Below the pieces are notes generated by a model. It made no database searches, had not been told where the DNA came from, and was given only the letters and a program-made list of their open reading frames with translations. 64,000 nucleotides of DNA from Clostridium sp. OF03-18AA. GTDB lineage: Bacteria; Bacillota; Clostridia; Lachnospirales; Lachnospiraceae. Location of the stretch: positions 186,001 through 250,000 of the forward strand of contig NZ_QUEP01000001.1 of the NCBI RefSeq assembly GCF_003478035.1. Reading direction: 5' to 3'. A program made the position numbers and the translations under genes. Below are positions 15,106 through 22,637 of the stretch, one piece after another; within the stretch, counting starts at the first letter, position 1; every line of letters starts with the position of its first letter.

Positions 15106-15106
15106 A

Positions 15107-15128
15107 GAGGGGTCGAAACCGACCCCTT
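15107..15128. terminator. Bidirectional terminator between converging units
   Basis: AGGGGTCG (15108-15115) pairs with CGACCCCT (15120-15127) around AAAC. It lies between plus-strand phage genes and the minus-strand HipA/DUF3037 unit. Confidence 0.7.
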
Positions 15129-15871
15129 TAAGATATCATTTTTAATATGCGATTTAGGCCGTCTTGTAGTTGAAATACATAAGCGTGTTTCTTTAATATG
15201 TTTATAACTATTTTCAAATCATTGGATGAATCATTATCATCATCGTAAAGAAAAACTATCTTATAACGATCTTTTAATTCTTCAGCAGAAAAAGCCCATG
15301 TTTTGGCAGATGCAATCATTTTACCTGCATTCTTTTCTTTGAAAGAAAATAGCTTAACTGCAACATCACCAATAATGTAGTCGAAAGTAACATTTTCTTC
15401 ATATGTCCCAGAAATCTTTGGAATAGAAAAATCAACCTTAGAAGATGCCAATATCTTCCGAATGTATTTCTTTTCAAGAGAATTGCTTAATCGTTTCTCT
15501 TTGTTGAAATCAAATTTAAGATACATCTTAGTGAGATTTTCAACATAATCGTCGTTTTCTTCTACCACCATGGTGGTCACTTCTGAAAAGCGAAATTCAT
15601 TCACATAAATTTTAGTGAAATTGGCAATCGAAAAGTTGTCTTGATAGTTCAAAAGACTGATTTCAACTTGACGTTTGATTCCGGCGAGGTATAGTTTGAT
15701 AAAATCAATGTCTGCCTCGTCATCAAATGCTTGAAAGCGCTTGAAGTTGGAGATATATCGGAAATCGCGTTTTCCAGTTGTAAGGTTATGAAAAAGCATG
15801 CCAATGTACAAGCATTCATCGGAAATGACATTGTTGTAATATTTTAGAGCTGCATATTCGACTTGATACAT
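15128..15871 (-). CDS. DUF3037-like protein, partner of the HipA-like kinase
   Basis: A 247-residue protein without membrane segments. The start (MYQVEYAALKYYNN, LYIGMLFHNLTTGKRDF) and AFDDEADIDFIKLYLAGI are typical of DUF3037 proteins. A Lys/Glu-rich centre and an alpha/beta C-terminal part follow (TFDYIIGDVAVKLFSFKE, RYKIVFLYDDD), the latter resembling a degenerate nuclease-like or sensor core. The gene lies 13 bases after the HipA-like gene with AGGAGG before its ATG. HipA-like kinase plus DUF3037 is a recurring gene pair in bacteria whose job is not established; a defence or toxin-type role is often suspected from where it occurs. Confidence 0.65.
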   Translation of the reverse strand: MYQVEYAALKYYNNVISDECLYIGMLFHNLTTGKRDFRYISNFKRFQAFDDEADIDFIKLYLAGIKRQVEISLLNYQDNFSIANFTKIYVNEFRFSEVTTMVVEENDDYVENLTKMYLKFDFNKEKRLSNSLEKKYIRKILASSKVDFSIPKISGTYEENVTFDYIIGDVAVKLFSFKEKNAGKMIASAKTWAFSAEELKDRYKIVFLYDDDNDSSNDLKIVINILKKHAYVFQLQDGLNRILKMIS

Positions 15872-15884
15872 AATATACCTCCTT

Positions 15885-16718
15885 TCAATTCTTCAAGTAG
15901 TTAAGGATCGCTGCGCATATTTCATCAATATGCTGGACCCGATAAAGTAAGTATTCAATTAATGCATCTATATCTGCATCCGTGGGGCACCATTCCGTAG
16001 GAATGTCTGAAATGATATGATGCAAGACGGGCGCTGTTACAGTAGCTGAAAATTTCACCTTTAAAGCATCTAATGCTGATTGAGATACAGACATATTATG
16101 GTAGAACATGCTATAAAGGTACTCATTGGATTCAAGAACCTCTGTGCTGAGATAATCCCGTTCTTCCATAAATCGTCGTAAGCAACTTTCATTCCATATC
16201 GCACCGTTCCTGAAAACATGAGAATGGTCGATTACTTGTAGGATGACGTTCTTCTTATAGTATTGTACCAAAAGGTTACCGGCGTTCCTGTCTGCATTAA
16301 AAATAATATGATCAAACAAAAGAATCTTAAAAAAGACTTCTTTGTTTTTCATAAGTGTAATAATGGTTTCGACTAAGGGCAATGCCTTGCTGAGGTATGT
16401 GGAGTAAAATCCATATCCATATTGACCGGGCGCGACACAATCATTGTAAATCAGTGTGTTCTGATCGATTATGCATACGCCAGAAACGGGCATTGGTATA
16501 TCTAATAGTATGGCCAGACGATAACAAAGATACTCATTGAATAAAACAAGGGATCCCTCTGGCCCATTGAATGTCTTTATAACAACGGGAATGTTGTTGT
16601 CGGTCATCCCAAGCTTTGGCTGAGTAATGCCATTTTCAATAGTATGCTGGACAGTTTTAATGTGTTCAGGATGTATAATGAGCACCTTCTTTCGTAGGGC
16701 ATAATGATACATGCCCAT
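15885..16718 (-). CDS. HipA-like kinase
   Basis: A 277-residue protein of the short, stand-alone HipA-like kinase group. Visible kinase elements: ATP-site Lys48 in PVVIKTF, the acidic GPEGSLVLFNEYL helix, catalytic NADRNAGNLLV (Asp143, Asn148) and metal-binding Asp164 in QVIDHSH. The classical HipA N-terminal subdomain and an adjacent HipB antitoxin are missing. Members of the family phosphorylate proteins such as tRNA synthetases; the target here is unknown. No ribosome binding site is seen before ATG 16718 (or in-frame ATG 16712), so the message may be nearly leaderless. It forms a two-gene unit with the DUF3037-like gene. Confidence 0.75.
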   Translation of the reverse strand: MGMYHYALRKKVLIIHPEHIKTVQHTIENGITQPKLGMTDNNIPVVIKTFNGPEGSLVLFNEYLCYRLAILLDIPMPVSGVCIIDQNTLIYNDCVAPGQYGYGFYSTYLSKALPLVETIITLMKNKEVFFKILLFDHIIFNADRNAGNLLVQYYKKNVILQVIDHSHVFRNGAIWNESCLRRFMEERDYLSTEVLESNEYLYSMFYHNMSVSQSALDALKVKFSATVTAPVLHHIISDIPTEWCPTDADIDALIEYLLYRVQHIDEICAAILNYLKN

Positions 16719-16721
16719 TCT

Positions 16722-16770
16722 AACACGGAAAACGTGTCCTGAGAATACATTTTAAAAAATATGTTGACAA
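16722..16770 (-). promoter_or_regulatory. Promoter and dyad of the HipA/DUF3037 unit
   Basis: On the minus strand: TTGTCA (16770-16765), 17-base spacer, TATTCT (16747-16742). Just downstream is the dyad ACACG-GAAAA-CGTGT (16723-16737), between the -10 and the start codon, well placed for a repressor. Confidence 0.55.
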
Positions 16771-16800
16771 AATGAGTAAATTAAAATGTTCCATTTGCAG

Positions 16801-16838
16801 AAAAACAGGCAAGACTCATTAGAATCTTGCCTGTTTTG
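16801..16838. terminator. Bidirectional terminator between two minus-strand units
   Basis: AAAACAGGCAAGA pairs with TCTTGCCTGTTTT around a short loop, with A/T runs on both sides. It separates the peptidase unit from the HipA unit. Confidence 0.85.
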
Positions 16839-16842
16839 GGGA

Positions 16843-17505
16843 TTAATTGTTCTCTGACAATGCAGATGCTTGCTTCTGCTCATCAATATATTTGCAGTAA
16901 ATATTCAGCTCGTCGAGGATTTTCTTTGCCTTTTGTATAGTGTCCTGTAGATTTGTCTCCGTTACGTCTGTAGACCCTATAGTATAAATGAGCTCGCCGA
17001 CCTGGCAATTAACCACAGAATTCTTGTGTTCATCCATTATGGTGAATGCTTGGTCAGTGAGTGGCTTCGCTTGCTCATATAATATCTCATCAAATCCGGA
17101 TATTTTCTTATAGAAACGAGAGTCATAACGTTCACATAAGATTTTGAAAATAGCGTCAAAATCACTATATTTTAAACCGGTTACCATCAAGGATAGATGA
17201 AGTAGTTCGTGCCGGATTGTTTGCTGGACTTCATCAATATTTGTGTATGGATTCAAATATATGACGATGCATATATAAGAGTTGCCGTCAGCCATAGGAT
17301 AAAAGAGCGTTCTTCCGGCGGCGAGATCTTTTTGCTTCAATCTGTCATCGAATTCTTCTAACTGAATTTGTAATGGCAGGCCACGTACTGGTAAACTTTT
17401 ATGGAATACTTCTTCATCAAGTCTCTTCCAGAACTGCATGGCGTAAATCTCTAAGTCGTTTTTCTTTTTTAATAATTCGTATTCTTTGATTTCATCAGTT
17501 GTCAT
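16843..17505 (-). CDS. SprT-like zinc metallopeptidase domain protein
   Basis: A 220-residue protein. Residues 97-110 read TIRHELLHLSLMVTG and contain HExxH (His99, Glu100, His103), the zinc site of gluzincin-type peptidases. The preceding strand ICIVIYLNP and helix EVQQTI match the SprT-like layout, where a strand precedes the active-site helix. The third ligand is not obvious. N- and C-terminal helices are charged. No signal peptide. It lies two bases after a 55-residue gene and is preceded by GGAGG, so the two are one operon. Substrate unknown. Confidence 0.65.
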   Translation of the reverse strand: MTTDEIKEYELLKKKNDLEIYAMQFWKRLDEEVFHKSLPVRGLPLQIQLEEFDDRLKQKDLAAGRTLFYPMADGNSYICIVIYLNPYTNIDEVQQTIRHELLHLSLMVTGLKYSDFDAIFKILCERYDSRFYKKISGFDEILYEQAKPLTDQAFTIMDEHKNSVVNCQVGELIYTIGSTDVTETNLQDTIQKAKKILDELNIYCKYIDEQKQASALSENN

Positions 17506-17507
17506 GA

Positions 17508-17675
17508 TTATTCCTCCGGTAATTCTTTGCGATTTCTTTGTTCGGTTTCGATATCCCGCAGAATCTTTTTAACAGAATGAGATGGGTAATGATTCATCGT
17601 ATCGTACACACCTTGCAGAGTCTGATCTGATAATTTGGGTAAAATGCTCCGGAAGTCTTTTCCTAAATCAAACAT
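17508..17675 (-). CDS. Small 55-residue protein upstream of the peptidase
   Basis: A 55-residue, helical, charged protein (MFDLGKDFRSILPKLSD at the start, KKILRDIETEQRNRKEL near the end). ATG 17675 is chosen because AGGGGG lies about eight bases upstream; the longer frame begins without a site. Not recognised. Tight linkage to the peptidase suggests a regulator, substrate or partner of it. Confidence 0.55.
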   Translation of the reverse strand: MFDLGKDFRSILPKLSDQTLQGVYDTMNHYPSHSVKKILRDIETEQRNRKELPEE

Positions 17676-17747
17676 AGTATTCCCCCTTGAAATAATGGGC
17701 GGAACCTTATACAATTATGTAAGGATCCTGGATATACAGGTGACAGA

Positions 17748-17795
17748 AGGGTAGTCGTGCGTTGGTAGCCAGCCTGTTCGCGACTGCCCTTTTTA
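17748..17795 (+). terminator. Terminator-like hairpin with long loop
   Basis: AGGGTAGTCG (17748-17757) pairs with CGACTGCCCT (17781-17790, one mismatch) and is followed by Ts. No plus-strand gene precedes it, so it may end a short untranslated RNA or be left from the phage late region. Confidence 0.45.
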
Positions 17796-17853
17796 TTATG
17801 AATTCCGGCCGGTCATCATCTTGTAATTACTATATCCTATCGAGCGAAGATAG

Positions 17854-18180
17854 TCAAATGGGGTAAAATCGCCCAAATATTACGCAAATAACAATTTGAG
17901 TAAGGCTGCTATAAAAAGTGATTTGTTTAGCTCAGGGTCTATAACAAATCCAAATACTTGTACTGTTCCATTTTCCCTTGTAAATGGATGGCACTCTGCG
18001 ATTACTAATGTTCCTGATGCCGCAAAGGGAAAATATTCAATCTTATTGAACATATGGGAGTATGGGCCAAGCGACACAGGAATTTTAACAAGTAACCATA
18101 TGCAAGTGCTTATTACTGAGAAAGGTGGCGGGATATTTACTCGACTGTACATCAATAGTGCTTGGTCCGACTGGGCATAA
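17854..18180 (+). pseudogene. Tail-fibre C-terminal fragment A (plus orientation)
   Basis: An open frame from 17854 with no proper start; TTG at 17896 has no clear ribosome binding site. It encodes ANNNLSKAAIKSDLF then NTCTVPFSLVNGW, and ends FTRLYINSAWSDWA. These are the terminal receptor-binding-type residues of phage tail fibres. Fragment B on the other strand carries the matching NTCTTPFSVVNGW, NVPDDAK and a similar end. It is therefore a fibre 3'-end cassette without its shaft gene. Confidence 0.6.
17887..17903 (+). repeat. 17-bp inverted repeat, left copy
   Basis: AATAACAATTTGAGTAA. It lies inside fragment A at the codons for NNNLS and recurs inverted at 18762-18778 inside fragment C, again at NNNLS. 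The pair bounds an 892-bp segment holding fragments A, B and C and would serve as crossover sites for inversion. Confidence 0.75.
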
Positions 18181-18441
18181 TTATGACCAATTTAAGAAGT
18201 TACCGTTTTCATACGTCCTTGTGTGTATAGTATTTCTACCTGTTATAAGAGTTTGTAATCTCTGTTTTGACAAATCGCCGATTTCTGAAGGATAGATCCA
18301 GGTGGTTTGTAAGCTATTCCAAGTGTTTTTTGCGTCATCTGGCACATTTGCAAGATCAGGGCTCCATCCGTTCACAACAGAAAACGGCGTAGTACATGTA
18401 TTTGTATTACTTATCCAGTTGTATGCAAACAAATCATCCAT
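18181..18441 (-). pseudogene. Tail-fibre C-terminal fragment B (minus orientation)
   Basis: About 87 residues read on the minus strand: MDDLFAYNWISNTNTCTTPF, VVNGWSPDLANVPDDAK, and an end RTYENGNFLNWS. It converges exactly on fragment A: the two stop codons abut at 18180/18181. The frame stays open upstream of the ATG through IHITH, so it was once the end of a longer fibre. Sequence similarity to A marks the two as alternative fibre tips. Confidence 0.6.
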
Positions 18442-18496
18442 GTGCGTAATATGAATGGAGAATGGAAGGCCACATCTTTTCGATCTTCATAATAAT

Positions 18497-18796
18497 CTAA
18501 ATTTTTCTCTTATACAATTGAACACATCGAATATCAGAGCTAATCGACAATGATGGATGGCAATTGTTTACTGTAAGGAAAACTTTATCATTAGCAACAA
18601 ATGCCAACTGAGCAAACAGATAATTTTGCGTTGTGTAGAGAATGGATGCAACACGCTCATACCCATCTGGAACTACTGGAATTTTATCTGTTACTTCAAA
18701 AGTGGTTAATCCTACTGCAAATGATTGGCTTGCTATGAGTGTATCATTTTTTGTTAAGTAATTACTCAAATTGTTATTAGAGTAAGAGAATGCCAT
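18497..18796 (-). pseudogene. Tail-fibre C-terminal fragment C (minus orientation)
   Basis: A 99-residue frame beginning MAFSYSNNNLSNYLTKND and ending in a beta-rich tip without the NTCT..NGW motif. Its start shares SNNNLS and the 17-bp repeat with fragment A, but its end is a different fold type. It stands just upstream of B on the same strand. Could be translated from ATG 18796, though only weak initiation signals are present. Most likely another exchangeable fibre tip. Confidence 0.5.
18762..18778 (-). repeat. 17-bp inverted repeat, right copy
   Basis: Exact reverse complement of 17887-17903. See the left copy. Confidence 0.75.
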
Positions 18797-18904
18797 TTCT
18801 TACGTTTTTCTTACGATTGATATTTGGCGTTTTTCAACTTGTTTTCTACCTATATTATACAATACTGGCAAGAAAATTGTTTGCTTGAGGAGATTTGTCC
18901 GATA

Positions 18905-19132
18905 TCACGGACAGGCAGAATAAGAGAATAGGTCTTGCGGCTGAACATCCAATGCGACAGCAAGGCAACAGAGAACGTACACAGTGGGGTGAACCTTCCC
19001 ATTTTCAATGTCGTTGATTTGAGTCTTACTGATGCCAGACAGAGTTGCCAGATCGCGAACGGTGAGATCACGGGAGATACGCAGTTCATAGACATGATAT
19101 GAAATTGAGACGTTCAGATACCCCACCTCCAT
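18905..19132 (-). CDS. XRE-family helix-turn-helix regulator
   Basis: Up to 75 residues. A compact HTH_3 fold is visible: YELRISRDLTVRDLATLSG, then the recognition helix ISKTQINDIENGKVHPTV and a closing helix LCCLAVALDVQPQDLF. Such small proteins act as phage or mobile-element repressors. The start is uncertain: ATG 19132 is given, but a GGAGGTGGGG lies just downstream of it, so initiation may be slightly internal. It sits next to the probable prophage end. Confidence 0.7.
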   Translation of the reverse strand: MEVGYLNVSISYHVYELRISRDLTVRDLATLSGISKTQINDIENGKVHPTVYVLCCLAVALDVQPQDLFSYSACP

Positions 19133-19252
19133 AAGTGGGAGTGTCTCAAATAAACGGGATTTTATTCATGATAGAAAAGATAAGATTTCGATTTAATGAA
19201 AAAGGGAGAGCAGTGATGCCCTCCCTAAATTTTACATTTAATAGATTTTGGG

Positions 19253-19297
19253 TTGTCAAGTCTCGGTTGTCAAGTAGTTGTCAAGTAATTGTCAAGT
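19253..19297 (-). repeat. Four direct repeats of ACTTGACAA (minus strand)
   Basis: TTGTCAAGT on the plus strand begins at 19253, 19267, 19278 and 19289, so spacing is 14, 11 and 11 bp. The last three are about one helical turn apart. They lie between the last phage-like gene and the first clearly chromosomal gene. Likely candidates are integrase arm-binding sites near the attachment site, or a regulator array. Confidence 0.65.
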
Positions 19298-19363
19298 AAA
19301 CAACTTTTTATTACTATCCCACACTATGAACGACTTGAAAAAGTCCCATAAAATAAGGATTTT

Positions 19364-20383
19364 TTAGAACTTTCCTTCATCAGCAGCCTGCTGTACGGAA
19401 ACAGCAACAGCAACGGTAGCGCCGACCATCGGGTTGTTGCCCATACCGATCAGACCCATCATCTCAACGTGAGCCGGAACGGAGGAGGAACCTGCGAACT
19501 GTGCGTCGGAGTGCATACGTCCCATGGTATCTGTCATACCGTAGGAAGCCGGACCTGCTGCCATGTTATCCGGGTGAAGAGTACGGCCTGTGCCGCCGCC
19601 GGATGCTACGGAGAAGTACTTCTTGCCTTTCTCTACGCATTCCTTCTTGTATGTACCTGCAACCGGATGCTGGAAACGGGTCGGGTTGGTGGAGTTACCG
19701 GTGATGGAAACGTCTACGCCCTCTTTCCACATGATCGCAACGCCCTCTGTTACGTCGTTAGCGCCGTAGCAGTTTACTTTTGCACGCGGGCTCTCCGGAT
19801 CTGTGGAGTAGCATTTGCGGAAAACTTCCTCAACTTCGCCTGTGTAGTAGTTCATCTTTGTCTCAACATAAGTAAAGCCGTTGATACGGGAGATGATCTG
19901 TGCAGCGTCTTTTCCGAGACCGTTTAAGATAACACGGAGCGGTTTTTTACGAACTTTGTTTGCTTTCTCAGCGATACCGATCGCGCCCTCAGCGGCTGCG
20001 AAGGACTCGTGACCTGCGAGGAAGCAGAAGCAGTCTGTGTCCTCTTCCAGGAGCATTTTTCCGAGGTTGCCGTGTCCGAGACCAACTTTTCTCTGGTCAG
20101 CAACGGAACCCGGGATACAGAAAGCCTGAAGACCTTCACCGATCGCAGCAGCAGCGTCTGCGGCACGGCGGCAGTTCTTCTTGATCGCGATTGCAGCGCC
20201 TACTGTGTAAGCCCAGCATGCGTTCTCGAAACAGATCGGCTGGATCTTCTTTACCTGGTCATATACGTTAAGGCCTGCATCCTTTGTGATCTTCTCAGCT
20301 TCTTCAATGGATGCGATGCCATAGCTGTTTAAAACGGAATTGATCTTGTCAATTCTTCTCTCATAGGATTCAAATAATGCCAT
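19364..20383 (-). CDS. GGGtGRT protein
   Basis: A 339-residue cytoplasmic protein that carries the name-giving motif SVASGGGTGRTLHPDN near residue 265. Other conserved parts are GNLGKMLLEEDTDCFCFLAG, LNGLGKDAAQIISRING and the C-terminal MGNNPMVGATVAVAV. Found mainly in Clostridia and archaea and almost always beside a NifU-like protein, as here. Biochemical role is not established. ATG 20383 is chosen for the GGAAGGAG about eleven bases upstream. Its start lies 19 bases after the partner's stop, so they form an operon. Confidence 0.88.
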   Translation of the reverse strand: MALFESYERRIDKINSVLNSYGIASIEEAEKITKDAGLNVYDQVKKIQPICFENACWAYTVGAAIAIKKNCRRAADAAAAIGEGLQAFCIPGSVADQRKVGLGHGNLGKMLLEEDTDCFCFLAGHESFAAAEGAIGIAEKANKVRKKPLRVILNGLGKDAAQIISRINGFTYVETKMNYYTGEVEEVFRKCYSTDPESPRAKVNCYGANDVTEGVAIMWKEGVDVSITGNSTNPTRFQHPVAGTYKKECVEKGKKYFSVASGGGTGRTLHPDNMAAGPASYGMTDTMGRMHSDAQFAGSSSVPAHVEMMGLIGMGNNPMVGATVAVAVSVQQAADEGKF

Positions 20384-20402
20384 TGTTTTCTTCTCCTTCC
20401 AA

Positions 20403-21095
20403 TCATTCCTGACGCGGGTCAATGATCTTCACTGCATCTGCTACGCGGCCGTACTGACCTTTTGCTTTTTCGTAAGCAGTTGTCGGATCGTCGCCTTTTT
20501 TGATGAAGTCGGTCATCTTGCCGAGGTTTACAAACTGGTAGCCGATGATCTGGTCATCAGCGTCAAGAGCGATACCGGTAACATAACCTTCTGCCATCTC
20601 GAGGTAACGCGGACCTTTCTTTAAAGTACCGTACATCGTACCAACCTGGGAACGAAGACCTTTACCGAGATCCTCAAGACCAGCGCCGATCGGAAGACCT
20701 TCCTCGGAGAATGCACTCTGGGTTCTTCCGTAAACGATCTGGAGGAAGAGCTCTCTCATTGCTGTATTGATCGCATCACAGACAAGGTCTGTGTTTAATG
20801 CTTCAAGAATTGTTCTGCCCGGAAGGATCTCTGCTGCCATAGCTGCGGAGTGAGTCATACCGGAACATCCGATGGTTTCCACAAGAGCCTCCTGAATGAT
20901 ACCTTCCTTTACATTCAGGGTCAGCTTACAGGCACCCTGCTGCGGAGCGCACCAGCCAATACCGTGTGTCAGACCGGAAATATCTTTGATTTCCTTGGAC
21001 TGTACCCATTTCGCTTCCTCCGGGATCGGAGCTGCGCCATGGTTTACGCCCTGCGCAACCGTGCACATCTGTTCTACTTCATGTGAATAAATCAT
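20403..21095 (-). CDS. NifU-like protein, partner of the GGGtGRT protein
   Basis: A 230-residue protein with an N-terminal NifU/IscU-like fold. Conserved Cys residues appear in IGWCAPQQGACKLTL and VETIGCSGMTHSAA, which could hold a metal or Fe-S cluster. The C-terminal ~80 residues (YVTGIALDADDQIIGYQFV) form an extra alpha/beta part not present in IscU. It is transcribed first in the two-gene operon, with AAAGGAG before its ATG. A link to Fe-S or other metal handling is inferred from the fold only. Confidence 0.8.
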   Translation of the reverse strand: MIYSHEVEQMCTVAQGVNHGAAPIPEEAKWVQSKEIKDISGLTHGIGWCAPQQGACKLTLNVKEGIIQEALVETIGCSGMTHSAAMAAEILPGRTILEALNTDLVCDAINTAMRELFLQIVYGRTQSAFSEEGLPIGAGLEDLGKGLRSQVGTMYGTLKKGPRYLEMAEGYVTGIALDADDQIIGYQFVNLGKMTDFIKKGDDPTTAYEKAKGQYGRVADAVKIIDPRQE

Positions 21096-21478
21096 GTTGA
21101 GACTCCTTTCAATATATGGTTTTTAATGCTCGTTAAAAAAATCACATCATACCCGTTCCATTTTCTCACAAAAATGAAGTTTCGTCCATACCTTTTTCCA
21201 AAATATTCAGGTTTTGGGAAGGAATTTCAACAGAAAAAAGAACCTCCCCGGGTAGGAATAAGAATGGGATTTCTTATTGCGAAACATATTCTATATAGCG
21301 GAAAAACGATGGATCAAACCAATGAAATCCTGTTCATACAGGAGAAGAGAAAAGAGATTGTAAACCCGGGATTTCAGCGTTATACTAAAAGGAACGAAAT
21401 GTGATCGGGGCGGCGGTCAGATCCTGCCTGGTGCGGGAAACGATCGGCGGCTCATGTAAAAAATAACGAGGTGGATCA
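21096..21478. other. Intergenic region with palindrome AATAAGAA/TTCTTATT
   Basis: Holds the divergent promoters of the GGGtGRT operon (left) and the acyl carrier protein gene (right). A dyad AATAAGAA-TGGGAT-TTCTTATT lies at 21257-21278. A 92-codon frame at 21126-21404 has no ribosome binding site or recognisable protein and was not called. Confidence 0.5.
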
Positions 21479-21745
21479 ATGAACCTTCATGAGGATGCAA
21501 AGATGAAAATCGAACGGAAGGAAGAGCAGGAACTGGAAATTCTCGGAGAGATCCTGGAAGCGTATGTCGATACGCCGATCAAAAAGGATGCGTTTCTGAT
21601 CGGAGATCTTGGTCTCGATTCCTTTCTGATTGTATATTTTATATCGGAAGTAGACGACCGTTTCGGCGCTGCGATCGAGATGCCGGAACATGTGGAGTAT
21701 ATGACGGTCCAGGATGTGCTGGATCAGTTAAACGGGAGAAAGTGA
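21479..21745 (+). CDS. Acyl carrier protein-like protein
   Basis: An 88-residue four-helix carrier protein. The phosphopantetheine site is the Ser in DLGLDSFLIVYF (Ser48), followed by the usual recognition helix and EMPEHVEYMTVQDVLDQL. It carries acyl groups on the attached arm. No fatty-acid synthase or peptide synthetase gene is near; the next gene is nth. So it is an orphan carrier, probably for a special pathway elsewhere, rather than the housekeeping ACP. GAGGTGG precedes the start. Confidence 0.75.
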   Translation: MNLHEDAKMKIERKEEQELEILGEILEAYVDTPIKKDAFLIGDLGLDSFLIVYFISEVDDRFGAAIEMPEHVEYMTVQDVLDQLNGRK

Positions 21746-21826
21746 CCGGCCAAAAAGGTGTGAAGCCGCAGCCGGATACCGGAAAGCGGCTCGTACAGCA
21801 GAACCGGAGGACAGGAGAAAATACAT

Positions 21827-22480
21827 ATGGAAAAAACACTGGAAGAGAAAAAAGAACTTGCTGCGAAGGTGATCGCGGCATTAAAAAAAGAGTATCCGGA
21901 TGCGGACTGCACGCTGGATTACAACGAAGCTTGGAAACTTTTGGTCAGCGTGCGCCTGGCGGCCCAGTGCACGGATGCGAGAGTCAATGTGGTCGTTCAG
22001 GATCTCTATAAAAAATTCCCGGATGTGAAATCACTGGCGGAAGCGGATGTGAACGAGATCGAGGAGATCGTCCGTCCCTGCGGACTCGGGAAGAGCAAGG
22101 CGCGCGATATCAGCGCCTGCATGAAGATCCTCTGGGAACAGTATCATGGAAATGTGCCGGATGACTTTGACGCACTCTTAAAACTCCCGGGCGTCGGAAG
22201 AAAGAGCGCGAACCTCATCATGGGTGATGTCTTCGGAAAACCGGCGATCGTCACCGATACCCACTGCATCCGCCTGACAAACAGGATTGGTCTCGTGGAC
22301 GGGATCAAGGACCCGAAAAAAGTTGAGATGGCGCTCTGGAAGATCATTCCGCCGGAGGAAGGAAATGATTTCTGCCACCGCCTCGTGGAACATGGACGGG
22401 CTGTCTGCACTGCGCGAACAAAGCCGTACTGTGACAGGTGCTGCCTGGTGGAGTTCTGCGAGAAGAACGGGGTAGAGTAA
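21827..22480 (+). CDS. nth: Endonuclease III
   Basis: A 217-residue DNA glycosylase/AP lyase that removes oxidised pyrimidines. The helix-hairpin-helix LPGVGRKSANLIMG contains catalytic Lys126, and Asp144 is in VTDTHCIR. The C-terminal Fe-S loop has four Cys in CTARTKPYCDRC and CLVEFC; the first spacing is seven residues rather than the usual six. Length is standard. It follows the ACP gene and ends before a strong terminator. Confidence 0.93.
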   Translation: MEKTLEEKKELAAKVIAALKKEYPDADCTLDYNEAWKLLVSVRLAAQCTDARVNVVVQDLYKKFPDVKSLAEADVNEIEEIVRPCGLGKSKARDISACMKILWEQYHGNVPDDFDALLKLPGVGRKSANLIMGDVFGKPAIVTDTHCIRLTNRIGLVDGIKDPKKVEMALWKIIPPEEGNDFCHRLVEHGRAVCTARTKPYCDRCCLVEFCEKNGVE

Positions 22481-22547
22481 AGAAGGTCTGAACTGCCATG
22501 AATCCGAACGGAACTATCGGTGGCAGATCGTGTAAATGAATATAAAG

Positions 22548-22585
22548 AAAGGTCAGAATGGAAAGGCGTCCATTCTGACCTTTTT
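22548..22585. terminator. Strong terminator between nth and dat
   Basis: AAAGGTCAGAATGGA pairs perfectly with TCCATTCTGACCTTT, with T/A runs at both sides. It serves converging transcription. Confidence 0.9.
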
Positions 22586-22637
22586 GGTATCAGGATTCGT
22601 TTTTGCGATCGTGCAGTGGGAAATCAGGAACTCTGAC

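Noticed and set aside
17896-18180. Treating fibre fragment A as a complete gene starting at TTG 17896
   Set aside because: The frame is open upstream of the TTG and continues fibre-like residues, no ribosome binding site is present, and the shaft is missing.
21126-21404. 92-codon frame between the NifU-like and ACP genes
   Set aside because: No ribosome binding site, no recognisable domain, and it runs through the palindrome and promoter region.
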